NCBI RefSeq assembly: GCF_004208415.1
Contig: NZ_CP035758.1
Coordinates: 2,604,001-2,668,000, forward strand
DNA: 64,000 nt
Direction of reading: 5' to 3'
Origin: Ktedonosporobacter rubrisoli
Lineage (GTDB): Bacteria > Chloroflexota > Ktedonobacteria > Ktedonobacterales > Ktedonobacteraceae
Of this stretch, positions 17,263 to 24,691 are shown piece after piece. The translations under genes were made by a program, and so were the position numbers. The notes below the pieces were generated by a model that saw only the letters and a list, made by a program, of their open reading frames with translations, had not been told where the DNA came from and made no database searches. How positions within the stretch are numbered: the stretch's first letter is position 1; each line of letters begins with the position of its first letter.

Positions 17263-17571
17263 ATGATTGTCAGAAGCTGGCGGGGCGTAATCACGGCCGC
17301 GCGAGCATTGGAGTATCTTGACTATTTGTTAGAAACTGCGGTGAAAGATTACCTCGCCGTTGTCGGGAATCGGGGAGTGCAGATATGTCAACGCACGTTT
17401 GGGGACAAAACCGAGTTTCTCGTTCTCTCCTTCTGGGAGTCGTATGACGCTATTCGCGCCTTTGCCGGTGATGACTGCGAGCGGGCTGTCTATTATAGCA
17501 AGGATGCAGAGTTTTTGCTCGAACGAGAAGAAAAAGTGCTGCATTACGTAGTGGAGTTTGAACTGCTATAA
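17263..17571 (+). CDS. Small antibiotic-biosynthesis-monooxygenase (ABM)-like protein
   Basis: This 102-residue alpha/beta-barrel protein resembles the ABM/ferredoxin-like fold. The pattern is an opening strand (VRSWRGVI), a helix (RALEYLDYLLETAVKDY), then a strand after GNRGVQICQRTFGDKTEFLVLSF with WESYDAIRAFAG, and a C-terminal YVVEFELL. WESYDAIRAFAG is a common signature of these proteins. They act as cofactor-independent oxygenases or heme/quinone-related small enzymes, or as stress proteins of unknown substrate. A second small gene follows after 31 bases. The real role is not known. Confidence 0.65.
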   Translation: MIVRSWRGVITAARALEYLDYLLETAVKDYLAVVGNRGVQICQRTFGDKTEFLVLSFWESYDAIRAFAGDDCERAVYYSKDAEFLLEREEKVLHYVVEFELL

Positions 17572-17602
17572 GTACGGACGGATACCGCCAGGAGGTATAT
17601 TG

Positions 17603-17818
17603 ATGCACGTTTCAATTCGCATCCAGGGATATCTTGATCCCTCATGGCAGGTGTGGCTGGAGAATTTACAGATTGTGCATGAAGAAGGAGGCACTTCGCG
17701 TCTCTCTGGTGTTCTTTCTGATCAGGCAGCCCTCTATAGCGTGCTGGACAAGCTTGATTGGATGAGCTTGAAGCGCCTCTCACTTGAACGCAGGGAAATA
17801 CCTTCAGACGAGAGCTGA
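17603..17818 (+). CDS. Small hypothetical protein
   Basis: This is a 71-residue protein of no recognised family. I chose the ATG at 17603 because AGGAGG lies 8 bases upstream; the frame extends 45 bases further without a better site. Predicted pattern: strand (HVSIRIQGYL), helix (PSWQVWLENLQIVHE), strand (SRLSGVLSD), helix (QAALYSVLDKLDWMSLK), consistent with a compact ferredoxin-like small protein. It is probably co-transcribed with the ABM-like gene in front. The bases right after its stop are the start of a repeat that recurs at 19091. Confidence 0.55.
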   Translation: MHVSIRIQGYLDPSWQVWLENLQIVHEEGGTSRLSGVLSDQAALYSVLDKLDWMSLKRLSLERREIPSDES

Positions 17819-17940
17819 TTTTTCGCTTCCATGCTTAGCAATAGGAGCAAAATGTTTGCTAACGATCCACACATACAAAATATCGGTTAAGGGAGGAAGT
17901 CAATTTGAAAATACGTGCAGCTGAAATTGTAACCCTGGAT
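17804..17940 (+). repeat. Direct repeat A, original copy: promoter/5' end of the RibD-like gene
   Basis: These 137 bases cover the end of the small gene, the leader (GCTTAGCAATAGGAGCAAAA) and the first codons of the RibD-like reductase up to VTLD. They recur with about 85-90% identity, by eye, at 19091-19228. Confidence 0.85.
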
Positions 17941-18438
17941 GGGGTCATGGAAGCCTGCAATCAGTGGATATTTCCCTATTTAGATCAAGAGATTGAGGTT
18001 GATGTCATCAACACTCTGCTTGAGACTGACGCCTTTCTCTTCGGACGTAAGACCTACCTGGAATTAACCACCTGGGCTAACAGAAATAGTGCAATGGCTG
18101 AACTCTTTAATATCCTACCCAAATATGTGGTCTCCGGTACCCTTAAGGAGGTCACCTGGAACAATTCTCATATCATCTCTGGGAATATCGTCGAAGAGGT
18201 GGCAAAGCTCAAAGCGCAACCTGGGGAATATCTGCTGATCAACGGGAGTGCGGATCTGGTTCGTCTGCTTGCCCAGCACGATCTCATCGATGAGTATTAT
18301 TTAAGTATAGTCCCCCTGGTGCTGGGGAAGGGCAAGCGCCTCTTTCCAGAAGGGGATCAGGCTAAGCTTCAATTGCTTGACTGCAAAGCTTACAAAACAG
18401 GCTTACTGCACCTGAGCTATGGGCCAATCAAACAGTAA
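17905..18438 (+). CDS. RibD C-terminal/dihydrofolate reductase-like protein
   Basis: This 177-residue protein belongs to the widespread dihydrofolate reductase-like group (RibD_C domain, YwjB/YyaP type), which are NADPH-binding reductases of mostly unknown substrate. Typical signatures are EIVTLDGVMEA at the start, DAFLFGRKTYLEL (44-56), KYVVSGTL, a nucleotide-binding LLINGSADLVRLL and the C-terminal DEYYLSIVPLVLGKGKRLFPE. It starts at TTG (17905) with GGGAGGAAG seven bases upstream; no ATG fits. Its leader and first codons are the source of repeat A. It is distinct from folA at 60.4 kb. Confidence 0.85.
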   Translation: MKIRAAEIVTLDGVMEACNQWIFPYLDQEIEVDVINTLLETDAFLFGRKTYLELTTWANRNSAMAELFNILPKYVVSGTLKEVTWNNSHIISGNIVEEVAKLKAQPGEYLLINGSADLVRLLAQHDLIDEYYLSIVPLVLGKGKRLFPEGDQAKLQLLDCKAYKTGLLHLSYGPIKQ

Positions 18439-19003
18439 TTGTAATGTGCGGTTGGTTGATATCTCGCCAGGCTTTTCCTGTTTCTCCTAAAGCAGTGTTC
18501 ACAACGAGTGAGCCCTGAGGGAAATGTCGTGGCCTGGGTCGGCCAAGCTGCTCTCGAATGGGCAAGCACTGACCTGGCGATTGGCTCATGGCTTTTGAGT
18601 ATAGTTCTAGCATTGAACAATAGAAGGGAGGCCTGCTGTTATACATCTTCCTAAAACGTTATTGCTTCTAAAGGCCTTCAAAGAGAACTTTTTGTTTCTG
18701 GCAAGAAGCACATATGTCCTCGTTGTTGGGTATTCCATCCATCGTTGGGAGGCGATCCAGCAAAAACAGCAGCAGAGCCGTGAGAAAAGCGCTAGAGGTA
18801 GAGATTAGCTAATGTGCAACGGTGATGATTGCCCTATCAATTGAATACGCTCTTCCTCTCAGTGTTCTTCTGTTGTCCCTCAAGCCTTCCCCGGTCCTTT
18901 GTGCCCAGCTCAAGCCACAGCTGCACGTTTTCATTACTGGCATTTTCAGCTTGCCCACAGACGTTTGAAGGGCGAAATAGCTGAGATTGCTATGGATGCC
19001 TGA

Positions 19004-19094
19004 TGTTAAAGTGCTCTTGGTGTGTGGAATGGGCAGGACGAGTCCACGCAGCACCCCAGGGAATGCGGAGCAAGTATATGCTCAGGCCTCTCAG
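19004..19094 (+). repeat. Partial copy of the amidase signal-peptide region
   Basis: These 91 bases match 19557-19648 inside the amidase gene (shared stretches such as GTGCTCTTGGTGTGTGGAAT and GCGGAGCAAGTAT), with small deletions that break the frame. It runs directly into repeat A copy 2 at a shared TCAG. Confidence 0.85.
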
Positions 19095-19228
19095 ACAAGA
19101 GCTGATTTTTCGCTTCCACGCTTAGCAATAGGAGCAAAATGTTTGCTAACGACCCACATATTAAAGAATATCAGTAAAGGAAGGAAATCAACTTGAACAT
19201 GCATGTAGCTGACAGTGTAACCCTGGAC
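19091..19228 (+). repeat. Direct repeat A, second copy (truncated 5' end of a RibD-like gene)
   Basis: This 138-base copy of 17804-17940 includes the leader, a ribosome binding site (AAGGAAGG) and a TTG start encoding a peptide parallel to the reductase start up to VTLD. After that the homology stops and the frame soon ends. Confidence 0.85.
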
Positions 19229-19276
19229 AGAATATCAGTAAAGGAAGGAAATCAACTTGAACATACATGTAGCTGA
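19229..19276 (+). repeat. 48-base tandem duplication carrying a ribosome binding site and start
   Basis: The 48 bases at 19165-19212 are repeated at 19229-19276 with one difference. Each unit contains AAAGGAAGGAAATCAACTTG, that is a ribosome binding site plus TTG. Confidence 0.85.
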
Positions 19277-19396
19277 ATTGATAGGCACACAATAATTTAT
19301 TGTTTCTATGTTTTTAGAACAATGAATTAAGACAGATGCGCTTTTATTACTATGAGCGAAGGTAGAGAATTAGTACTTTTCTCGCGAATGTGTAAT

Positions 19397-19410
19397 TTTT
19401 AGCGCTAAAA
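19397..19410. promoter_or_regulatory. Palindrome upstream of the amidase gene, candidate operator
   Basis: TTTTAGCGCTAAAA is a perfect 14-base palindrome 73 bases before the amidase start, in an AT-rich stretch. The binding protein is unknown. Confidence 0.3.
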
Positions 19411-19482
19411 TGGTTAGCTATAGTAGCAGCTGCAGGGAAGTGGTTTGAAAATATTATCCCAGGAAGAAGGGAAAATAACTTG

Positions 19483-21381
19483 ATGCGAAGAGTTTTTGTA
19501 GTGTTAAAAACTGTGAAACCTGTTATATTGTTTGCCTCTGTTGGTGCACTGCTTTTGTTAAGTGCTCTTGGTGTGTGGAATGTGGCAGGACGAGCCCACG
19601 CAGCACCCTCAGGGGATGCGGAGCAAGTATTTGCCCAGGCCTCGCAGGAGACCGGGGTGCCAAGCGATCTGCTTAAAGCCATCTGTCAGATGGAAGGGCA
19701 TATGCATATGCATAGTGGAAGCCCAAATATAGGTGATGGGTATGGCTGTATGAATCTCGTACATACCGATGCCGATGGCTGCCAGGCTCAACTCTCCAAT
19801 GCCGGGCTTCCCTGTACACACCATTTTACCCGAAGGCAGATCAATACTCTCGATCATGCTGCCCAGCTTATGCATGTTAGCCAGGAGCAGATCAAGAGCG
19901 ATTTTGCGACGAATATCAGAGCCGGAGCCTGGATCTTGCGTGAGGATGCGCAAAAAGCCTCAAGCTCGCATAGCTTACCGACCAATCTTGCCGATTGGTA
20001 CGGTGCTGTTGCAGCTTACAGCAACGCTACAGTCTCCTCGACAGCTACTATGTATGCCGATGCTGTCTATAAGCTGATCCAGAACGGCTTTACGGCCACA
20101 ACCGATCAGGGCGCGACCGTCTCTTTGCAAGCGCAGGCGGTAACTCCTCATCGTCAAACCTATATCGCTCCACGCGACGCCTTGCCTACTGGCTGCCAGC
20201 AACAAGGAGCCGAATATGGGCCAGCCATCAATTGCATTCTCGATCCACAGAAATATGATTGCAATAAAGTCGCAGATAATCAGCCCTGCAATTACGATTC
20301 GGCCAATCGGCCCACGGATTTGCCAATTACCCATATTGTAATTCACGATGTCGAAGGAAGTGCTCTTTCCGCCCTGGCAACTTTCCAGGACCCAACCTTT
20401 GCCGTAAGCGCACACTATATTATTGATACCGATGGCACGGTTTATCAGGCAGTGCGCCATGAGGATATCGCCTTTCAGGCGGGCAATTTCTGGTATAATC
20501 AGCATTCTATCGGGATCGAACATGCTGGTTATGATAAAGATGGCTATTTGTGGTATAACGCGGCCGAATATCTTGCCTCGGCCAAGCTAGTAGCTTTTCT
20601 CATAGAGAAGTATCATATTCCCTTTGACCATGACCATATCGTGTCTCATGGCACTATTCCGTCTCCTAACCTGCAAGTTGCCCCCAATCACGTCGATCCG
20701 GGTCCGTACTGGCTGTGGGAATATTATGCTAAGCTTACTCTTGGAGAACTCTTTTCTCCTTTAGCCAAAAGAACACGTCAGGGCTTTGTGACGCTTATTC
20801 CTCCGTCTGGACGGCGACCATTGGGACCTCATGGAACCGAGACAAAAGACAATTTTAACTTCTTTTATCTCTATACTGAGCCCAGTACCAAATCTGACTT
20901 GATTCCGCATCAACCGGATAAGCCGACAGAGTGGAACGAAACTGATACTGTTGAGAGCCTGATTAGCTATTACTATACCGACAAAAAACCTGATGAGGCG
21001 GGCAGTGGGATGATGATGTATAAAATCTGGTATGGCACAGAAGATCAGGCGAGCACGCAGGGACCTCAGGGACAATATGCTCATGCTAAAGAGGCCTGGT
21101 TGGCGGCTCCAAGAGATGGTGTGCTAGAAGGCTTCGGACTGGGCCAGCCTGTCGTGCTGCACCAGAATAATGCTAGTGTATTACCAATCTATGGTCGGCC
21201 AGCGGCGACGGAGCAGGACTGGAAGGGCGACCAAATTGGTGAGGCTCCTGATAAGGCAGTTTTCATTTCAGCATATACAGATCGCGAAGTTGCCAGCGAT
21301 GGCAGCCAGACGCTCTGGTATGAGATCAACTTTAATCATCGTCAGGCCTGGGTTCTGGCCAACGAGGTAACTACTCTCTAA
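19483..21381 (+). CDS. Secreted N-acetylmuramoyl-L-alanine amidase with lysozyme-like and SH3-like parts
   Basis: This 632-residue exported cell-wall hydrolase has, in order: a signal peptide (basic start, hydrophobic core, AHA-AP cleavage about residue 41); a transglycosylase-like segment (about 45-200) with QETGVPSDLLKAICQMEG, HVSQEQIKSDFATNIRAGAW and WYGAVAAYSNA; an Amidase_2 domain (about 270-420) with THIVIHDVEG, SAHYIIDTDGTVYQAV, SIGIEHAGY, IVSHGTIPSP and NHVDPGPYWLW, which supply the expected His, His and Asp zinc ligands; and SH3-like tail segments ending in QAWVLANEVTTL. It should cut the amide bond between MurNAc and the stem peptide. The ATG at 19483 follows a TTG in frame; GAAGGG lies about 14 bases upstream. 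A fragment of its 5' end is duplicated at 19004. Confidence 0.88.
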   Translation: MRRVFVVLKTVKPVILFASVGALLLLSALGVWNVAGRAHAAPSGDAEQVFAQASQETGVPSDLLKAICQMEGHMHMHSGSPNIGDGYGCMNLVHTDADGCQAQLSNAGLPCTHHFTRRQINTLDHAAQLMHVSQEQIKSDFATNIRAGAWILREDAQKASSSHSLPTNLADWYGAVAAYSNATVSSTATMYADAVYKLIQNGFTATTDQGATVSLQAQAVTPHRQTYIAPRDALPTGCQQQGAEYGPAINCILDPQKYDCNKVADNQPCNYDSANRPTDLPITHIVIHDVEGSALSALATFQDPTFAVSAHYIIDTDGTVYQAVRHEDIAFQAGNFWYNQHSIGIEHAGYDKDGYLWYNAAEYLASAKLVAFLIEKYHIPFDHDHIVSHGTIPSPNLQVAPNHVDPGPYWLWEYYAKLTLGELFSPLAKRTRQGFVTLIPPSGRRPLGPHGTETKDNFNFFYLYTEPSTKSDLIPHQPDKPTEWNETDTVESLISYYYTDKKPDEAGSGMMMYKIWYGTEDQASTQGPQGQYAHAKEAWLAAPRDGVLEGFGLGQPVVLHQNNASVLPIYGRPAATEQDWKGDQIGEAPDKAVFISAYTDREVASDGSQTLWYEINFNHRQAWVLANEVTTL

Positions 21382-21401
21382 GCCCATTCCTAATTTTAGT
21401 C

Positions 21402-21487
21402 GGCAGGCAATCCCTCACAGTTATCCAGGGCTATGAATGGTTGCCTGCCCTTTCAGTGCTCATTGAGCTTATTACGCAATAAGCTCA
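21402..21487. terminator. Two hairpins between convergent amidase and OYE genes
   Basis: GGCAGGCAA (21402-21410) pairs with TTGCCTGCC (21441-21449). A second, perfect 10-bp hairpin TGAGCTTATT/AATAAGCTCA with a 4-base loop spans 21464-21487 and lies right after the stop of the leftward gene. Together they probably end transcription from both sides. Confidence 0.6.
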
Positions 21488-21495
21488 GTGCTGTT

Positions 21496-22641
21496 CTACT
21501 TGCCCTTGCTACCGGCGATAGCCTTATGCTCAGCCAACCAGCGCCTGGTATTTTCAAGGGTTGCCTGTGGGGAGATCATTGCGTGCTCAAATGCTTCAAG
21601 CTGGCTATCTTCTTGCAGGCGGCGCGGCCAGTCGGGATTAGCCAGGGCACCCCGGGCCAGGGCAATAAGATCTGCGTGTCCATCGCGTAGAATTTGTTCC
21701 GCCTGCTGTGGATCGTGCATGCCACCATTGGCAATAACCGGAACCCCTGCAACTTCTCTGGCGAGCTGCGTAATCGTGCTGCCATTGCCGAGCATAGCCG
21801 TCTCAGTCCAGTTGCGCCCTTCGCTGGCAACATGTATGTAGGCTACCCCAACTCCAGCTAGAGCCGAGAAGATGATGCTGGCATCTTTATGCCCGCCCGG
21901 CCAGCGGTACACAAAGTCGTTAACTTTGGTTTGCGAGAGACGTATTCCTACCGGATAGTGCTTACCTGTAGCGCTCCGAATGGCCTCCACAACCTCAAGC
22001 GCAAAGCGAATGCGCTTCTCCGTTGAGCCGCCATAGCGATCTGTCCGCTGGTTGGTATAGTCGGTAATAAATTGATCTATCAGGTAGCCATTGGCGCCGT
22101 GGATCTCCACGCCATCGAAGCCAGCCGCACGAGCCTGTACAGCCGCCCTGGCAAAACCTTCAATTACTTGCTTGATATCCTGTTCTGTCATGGCCTGGGG
22201 CCGCGCATATGGTCCGTGACCGCCATATTCGGATAGCATCTCTCCTTGGGGCTGTACCGCAGAAGGTGCGATCGTATGTGCGCGGTAATTATTGCCCTGC
22301 GAGAGCGCTCCCGCGTGCATGAGCTGCAAAAAGATATGCGCGCCTGCCGCGTGTACAGAATCGACGATGTGCCGCCAGGCCTGAACCTGCTCTGGAGTAA
22401 CGATGCCTGGCTGATTCGCATAGCTTTGGCTATAAGCTTGATCGATGTAGGTTCCCTCTGTGATAATCAAGCTAAAATTTCCGCGGGCAAAAGCTGTATA
22501 GTAGTCAAGCATTTGCTCAGTGGCAACTCCATCACCAGCCGTACTCACGCGCGACATAGGAGCAACCGCCACGCGGTTTTTTAACTTGAGCCCGGCCAGG
22601 GAGAAAGGCGTTAAAGCGCTGTGCGCTACGTTTTGTTGCAT
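21496..22641 (-). CDS. Old Yellow Enzyme-family NADH:flavin oxidoreductase
   Basis: This 381-residue FMN TIM-barrel ene-reductase reduces activated C=C bonds with NAD(P)H. Visible features are LKNRVAVAPMSRVSTAGDG at the N-terminus, IFLQLMHAGALSQG (Gln/His of the active site), the FAGYDGVEIH-like motif AAGFDGVEIHGANGYLIDQF followed by NQRTDRYGGSTEKRIRF, and the phosphate-binding VIANGGM and ADLIALARGALANPDW. The HGAN segment carries the His/Asn pair that binds the substrate. An Lrp-type regulator is transcribed divergently 275 bases away. The natural substrate is not known. Confidence 0.92.
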   Translation of the reverse strand: MQQNVAHSALTPFSLAGLKLKNRVAVAPMSRVSTAGDGVATEQMLDYYTAFARGNFSLIITEGTYIDQAYSQSYANQPGIVTPEQVQAWRHIVDSVHAAGAHIFLQLMHAGALSQGNNYRAHTIAPSAVQPQGEMLSEYGGHGPYARPQAMTEQDIKQVIEGFARAAVQARAAGFDGVEIHGANGYLIDQFITDYTNQRTDRYGGSTEKRIRFALEVVEAIRSATGKHYPVGIRLSQTKVNDFVYRWPGGHKDASIIFSALAGVGVAYIHVASEGRNWTETAMLGNGSTITQLAREVAGVPVIANGGMHDPQQAEQILRDGHADLIALARGALANPDWPRRLQEDSQLEAFEHAMISPQATLENTRRWLAEHKAIAGSKGK

Positions 22642-22916
22642 AATCTATTGTCTCCTTGCTATTATTGCTAATAAGCTAACTACCAAATTTGTTACAGGTC
22701 CAACTTCACGATCGGGCCGAGTTGAGAAGAGAGGAGGAGAAAACTCCTCTCGTTATGCATATCTTGCCCGCAGCGGGCTTTAGTAAACTGTTATGGTATT
22801 GTAAGGGCGACAAAGATTTTGCTCCATACATACTAAGCGGGAATAAGTCGGCGTCTCTTTTCGCTTGTAAGGTTTTTGAGGGCAATCTTGATTACATTTG
22901 AAAGGGTACCTGTTTT

Positions 22917-23381
22917 ATGCAGCTAGATGAGGTAGATAAGGCCATTCTGCAGGCGCTTCAGGAAGATGGGAGGCTATCTTTGCGCAAACTTGCTCAGCGC
23001 GTGCATATGACGGCCCCGTCTGTGGCCGAGCGTGTACGTCGCCTTGAGGAGCAACGGATCATCGTTGGCTACGCGGCCCAGATCGATAGCAATAAAGTGT
23101 CCCCTATGTTGACAGCATTTATCCACGTATTTTTGTCTAAGCGTGAAGGGAATCACCGCAGCTTTCTGCGCTTTGTGGAAGGGCGTGAGGAAATTTGCGA
23201 ATGCTATCATACTGCAGGCGATTCTTGCCATCTCTTAAAAGTCATGGTGCCTGACCATGCGTGCCTTGATGCGCTGGTCAATGAGCTGCTCGTCTATGGT
23301 GACTACAGGTTGCACCTGGTAATTGGGGAGCCGCTCAAGAAGCAGCAGAGCTATGGAGAAAGGATCAGCTCGGTAGCATAA
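22917..23381 (+). CDS. Lrp/AsnC-family transcriptional regulator
   Basis: This 154-residue protein has the Lrp layout: N-terminal helix-turn-helix (LDEVDKAILQALQEDGRLSL, then LAQRVHMTAPSVAERVRRLEEQRII) and a C-terminal RAM domain (GYAAQIDSNKVSPMLTAFIHV, EEICECYHTAGDSCHLLKVMV). It diverges from the OYE gene and is the natural candidate to regulate it, probably in response to an amino acid or a related small molecule. It converges with the LLM gene on the right. Confidence 0.9.
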   Translation: MQLDEVDKAILQALQEDGRLSLRKLAQRVHMTAPSVAERVRRLEEQRIIVGYAAQIDSNKVSPMLTAFIHVFLSKREGNHRSFLRFVEGREEICECYHTAGDSCHLLKVMVPDHACLDALVNELLVYGDYRLHLVIGEPLKKQQSYGERISSVA

Positions 23382-23404
23382 TTGAGATATGCTGGCCGAT
23401 CCTT

Positions 23405-23420
23405 CCCGCTCACATGCGGG
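23405..23420. terminator. Short hairpin between convergent genes
   Basis: CCCGC (23405-23409) and GCGGG (23416-23420) form a short stem midway between the Lrp stop and the LLM stop. Without a T run it is only a weak candidate. Confidence 0.3.
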
Positions 23421-23454
23421 ATGTCCATAAGCACTATGGGCATCCCTCTGACTT

Positions 23455-24420
23455 TTATTTGCCAATAATTTCGCCGGCAAAGGTGCGTAGCGGCTCCAAT
23501 TCTCGCGAATCGGGGAAGAAAAGAATGATCTCTTGCGCTCCGACCTGCTCATACTCGGCCAGACGTTTGCGAATAGTCTCGACGGTGCCAACGAGAGCAC
23601 GCGTGCGCAGATTCTCGGCGCCGCCTGTATTGCGCGACAGACCTCTGGCTAAGGCCTTCTCGTAAGCCTTGTCGTCGGTCTCCGCAAGTGCGCAGTTGAG
23701 CATAACTGTGCGATGGATCGCGTTGTAGTCGCGCCCAATCTCCTGACAGTGTTTGCGCAGGATCTCAAACTTGCGCGCAATGCCCTCTGGCTCCAGATTG
23801 CCAACGTTGCAGGCGTCGCCATACTGCGCGACAAGCTTAAGCGTTACCCTTTCGCCGCCGCCGCCGATGAGCAGGGGAATATGCGGCTTCTGCACGCCCT
23901 TTGGCTGATTAATGGCGCCGCGTACCTGGTAATATTTCCCCTCGAAATAGGCTTCCTCGTCGCTCCACATCTTGAGAATGACCTGGACTGCTTCGCGTAA
24001 ATAGCGCAGGCGTGTAGGCGCATCTGGATAATCGTAGCCATAGGCTTTATATTCATGCTCATACCAACCAGCGCCCAGGCCAAAATCCAAGCGTCCATGG
24101 CTCAATACATCCACAGTGCTGGCAATCTTGGCCAATAGGGCAGGATTGCGATACCCATTGCAGGAGACCATCTGCCCAATGCGCACACGTTTTGTATCGC
24201 GTGCCAGGGCCGCTGTACTGGTCCAGCATTCAAAGGTGACTTCCTGGGTCGGAGTGGGGACAGTATGGAAGTGATCGAAAAGCCAGATCGAATCGAAGCC
24301 AACCTCTTCGGCGGTCTGGGCAACCCGCGTCATCGTTTCATAGGCCTCAACTGGATCTTTAATCCCTACGAGATCCATGCGCCAGCCCTGCGGTACAATT
24401 ACACCAAATTTCATCGCCAT
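23455..24420 (-). CDS. LLM-class F420-dependent oxidoreductase
   Basis: This luciferase-like TIM-barrel flavin/F420 enzyme has 321 residues. Signatures are FGVIVPQGWRMDLVG at the start, EEVGFDSIWLFDHFHTVP (39-56), VRIGQMVSCNGYRNPALLAK, VLSHGRLDFGLGAGWYEHEYKAYG and IPLLIGGGGERVTLKLVAQYGDACNV. It belongs to the same subgroup as the protein at 31.1 kb. Such enzymes usually use F420 or FMN; the substrate is unknown. It is a single gene that converges with the Lrp gene. Confidence 0.88.
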   Translation of the reverse strand: MAMKFGVIVPQGWRMDLVGIKDPVEAYETMTRVAQTAEEVGFDSIWLFDHFHTVPTPTQEVTFECWTSTAALARDTKRVRIGQMVSCNGYRNPALLAKIASTVDVLSHGRLDFGLGAGWYEHEYKAYGYDYPDAPTRLRYLREAVQVILKMWSDEEAYFEGKYYQVRGAINQPKGVQKPHIPLLIGGGGERVTLKLVAQYGDACNVGNLEPEGIARKFEILRKHCQEIGRDYNAIHRTVMLNCALAETDDKAYEKALARGLSRNTGGAENLRTRALVGTVETIRKRLAEYEQVGAQEIILFFPDSRELEPLRTFAGEIIGK

Positions 24421-24656
24421 AAGTGCACAACTCTTTTCTGCTGAAAACTATCAATCCTTCAGAAGGAGCACTCTAGACCGGTCCTCCAGGAGATAAAATA
24501 ACAGGCCAATGAAGGAACATTCTAGCGGCCTGTGACGAGCAAATGCCTTTGTGCTGTTAAAATGCTTTTCTGGCCGTTGCCCTTTATCTGTCCTTTATTG
24601 TAGAACATGGAGTGCGCTCCAGGTCAAGATCAAGTTTTCTGCAAAAGCAGAGAAGC

Positions 24657-24683
24657 GGAGCCAGTCGTCTATGCGCTGGCTCC
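24657..24683 (-). terminator. Terminator of the DUF4097 gene
   Basis: GGAGCCAG (24657-24664) and CTGGCTCC (24676-24683) form an 8-bp stem just beyond the leftward DUF4097 stop. On the minus strand a pyrimidine-rich stretch (CTTCTCTGCTTTT) follows. Confidence 0.6.
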
Positions 24684-24691
24684 ATGTTGTG

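Larger units (their letters stand above)
18439..19482. other. 1-kb gene-poor stretch built from duplicated gene fragments
   Basis: Apart from the repeats listed separately, I see no gene here. The first half (18439-18980) has no recognisable content. The second half contains a broken copy of the 5' end of the downstream amidase gene joined to a broken copy of the 5' end of the upstream RibD-like gene, then a 48-base tandem duplication. AT-rich sequence containing the amidase promoter region follows (19277-19482), with a perfect palindrome TTTTAGCGCTAAAA at 19397-19410. Confidence 0.7.

Noticed and set aside
17905..18438. Calling the RibD-like gene folA
   Set aside because: It lacks the DHFR active-site pattern and belongs to the RibD_C group; the true folA is at 60445-60924.
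18987..19196. 69-codon frame upstream of the amidase gene
   Set aside because: It is the fused scar of amidase and RibD-like fragments, not a functional gene.
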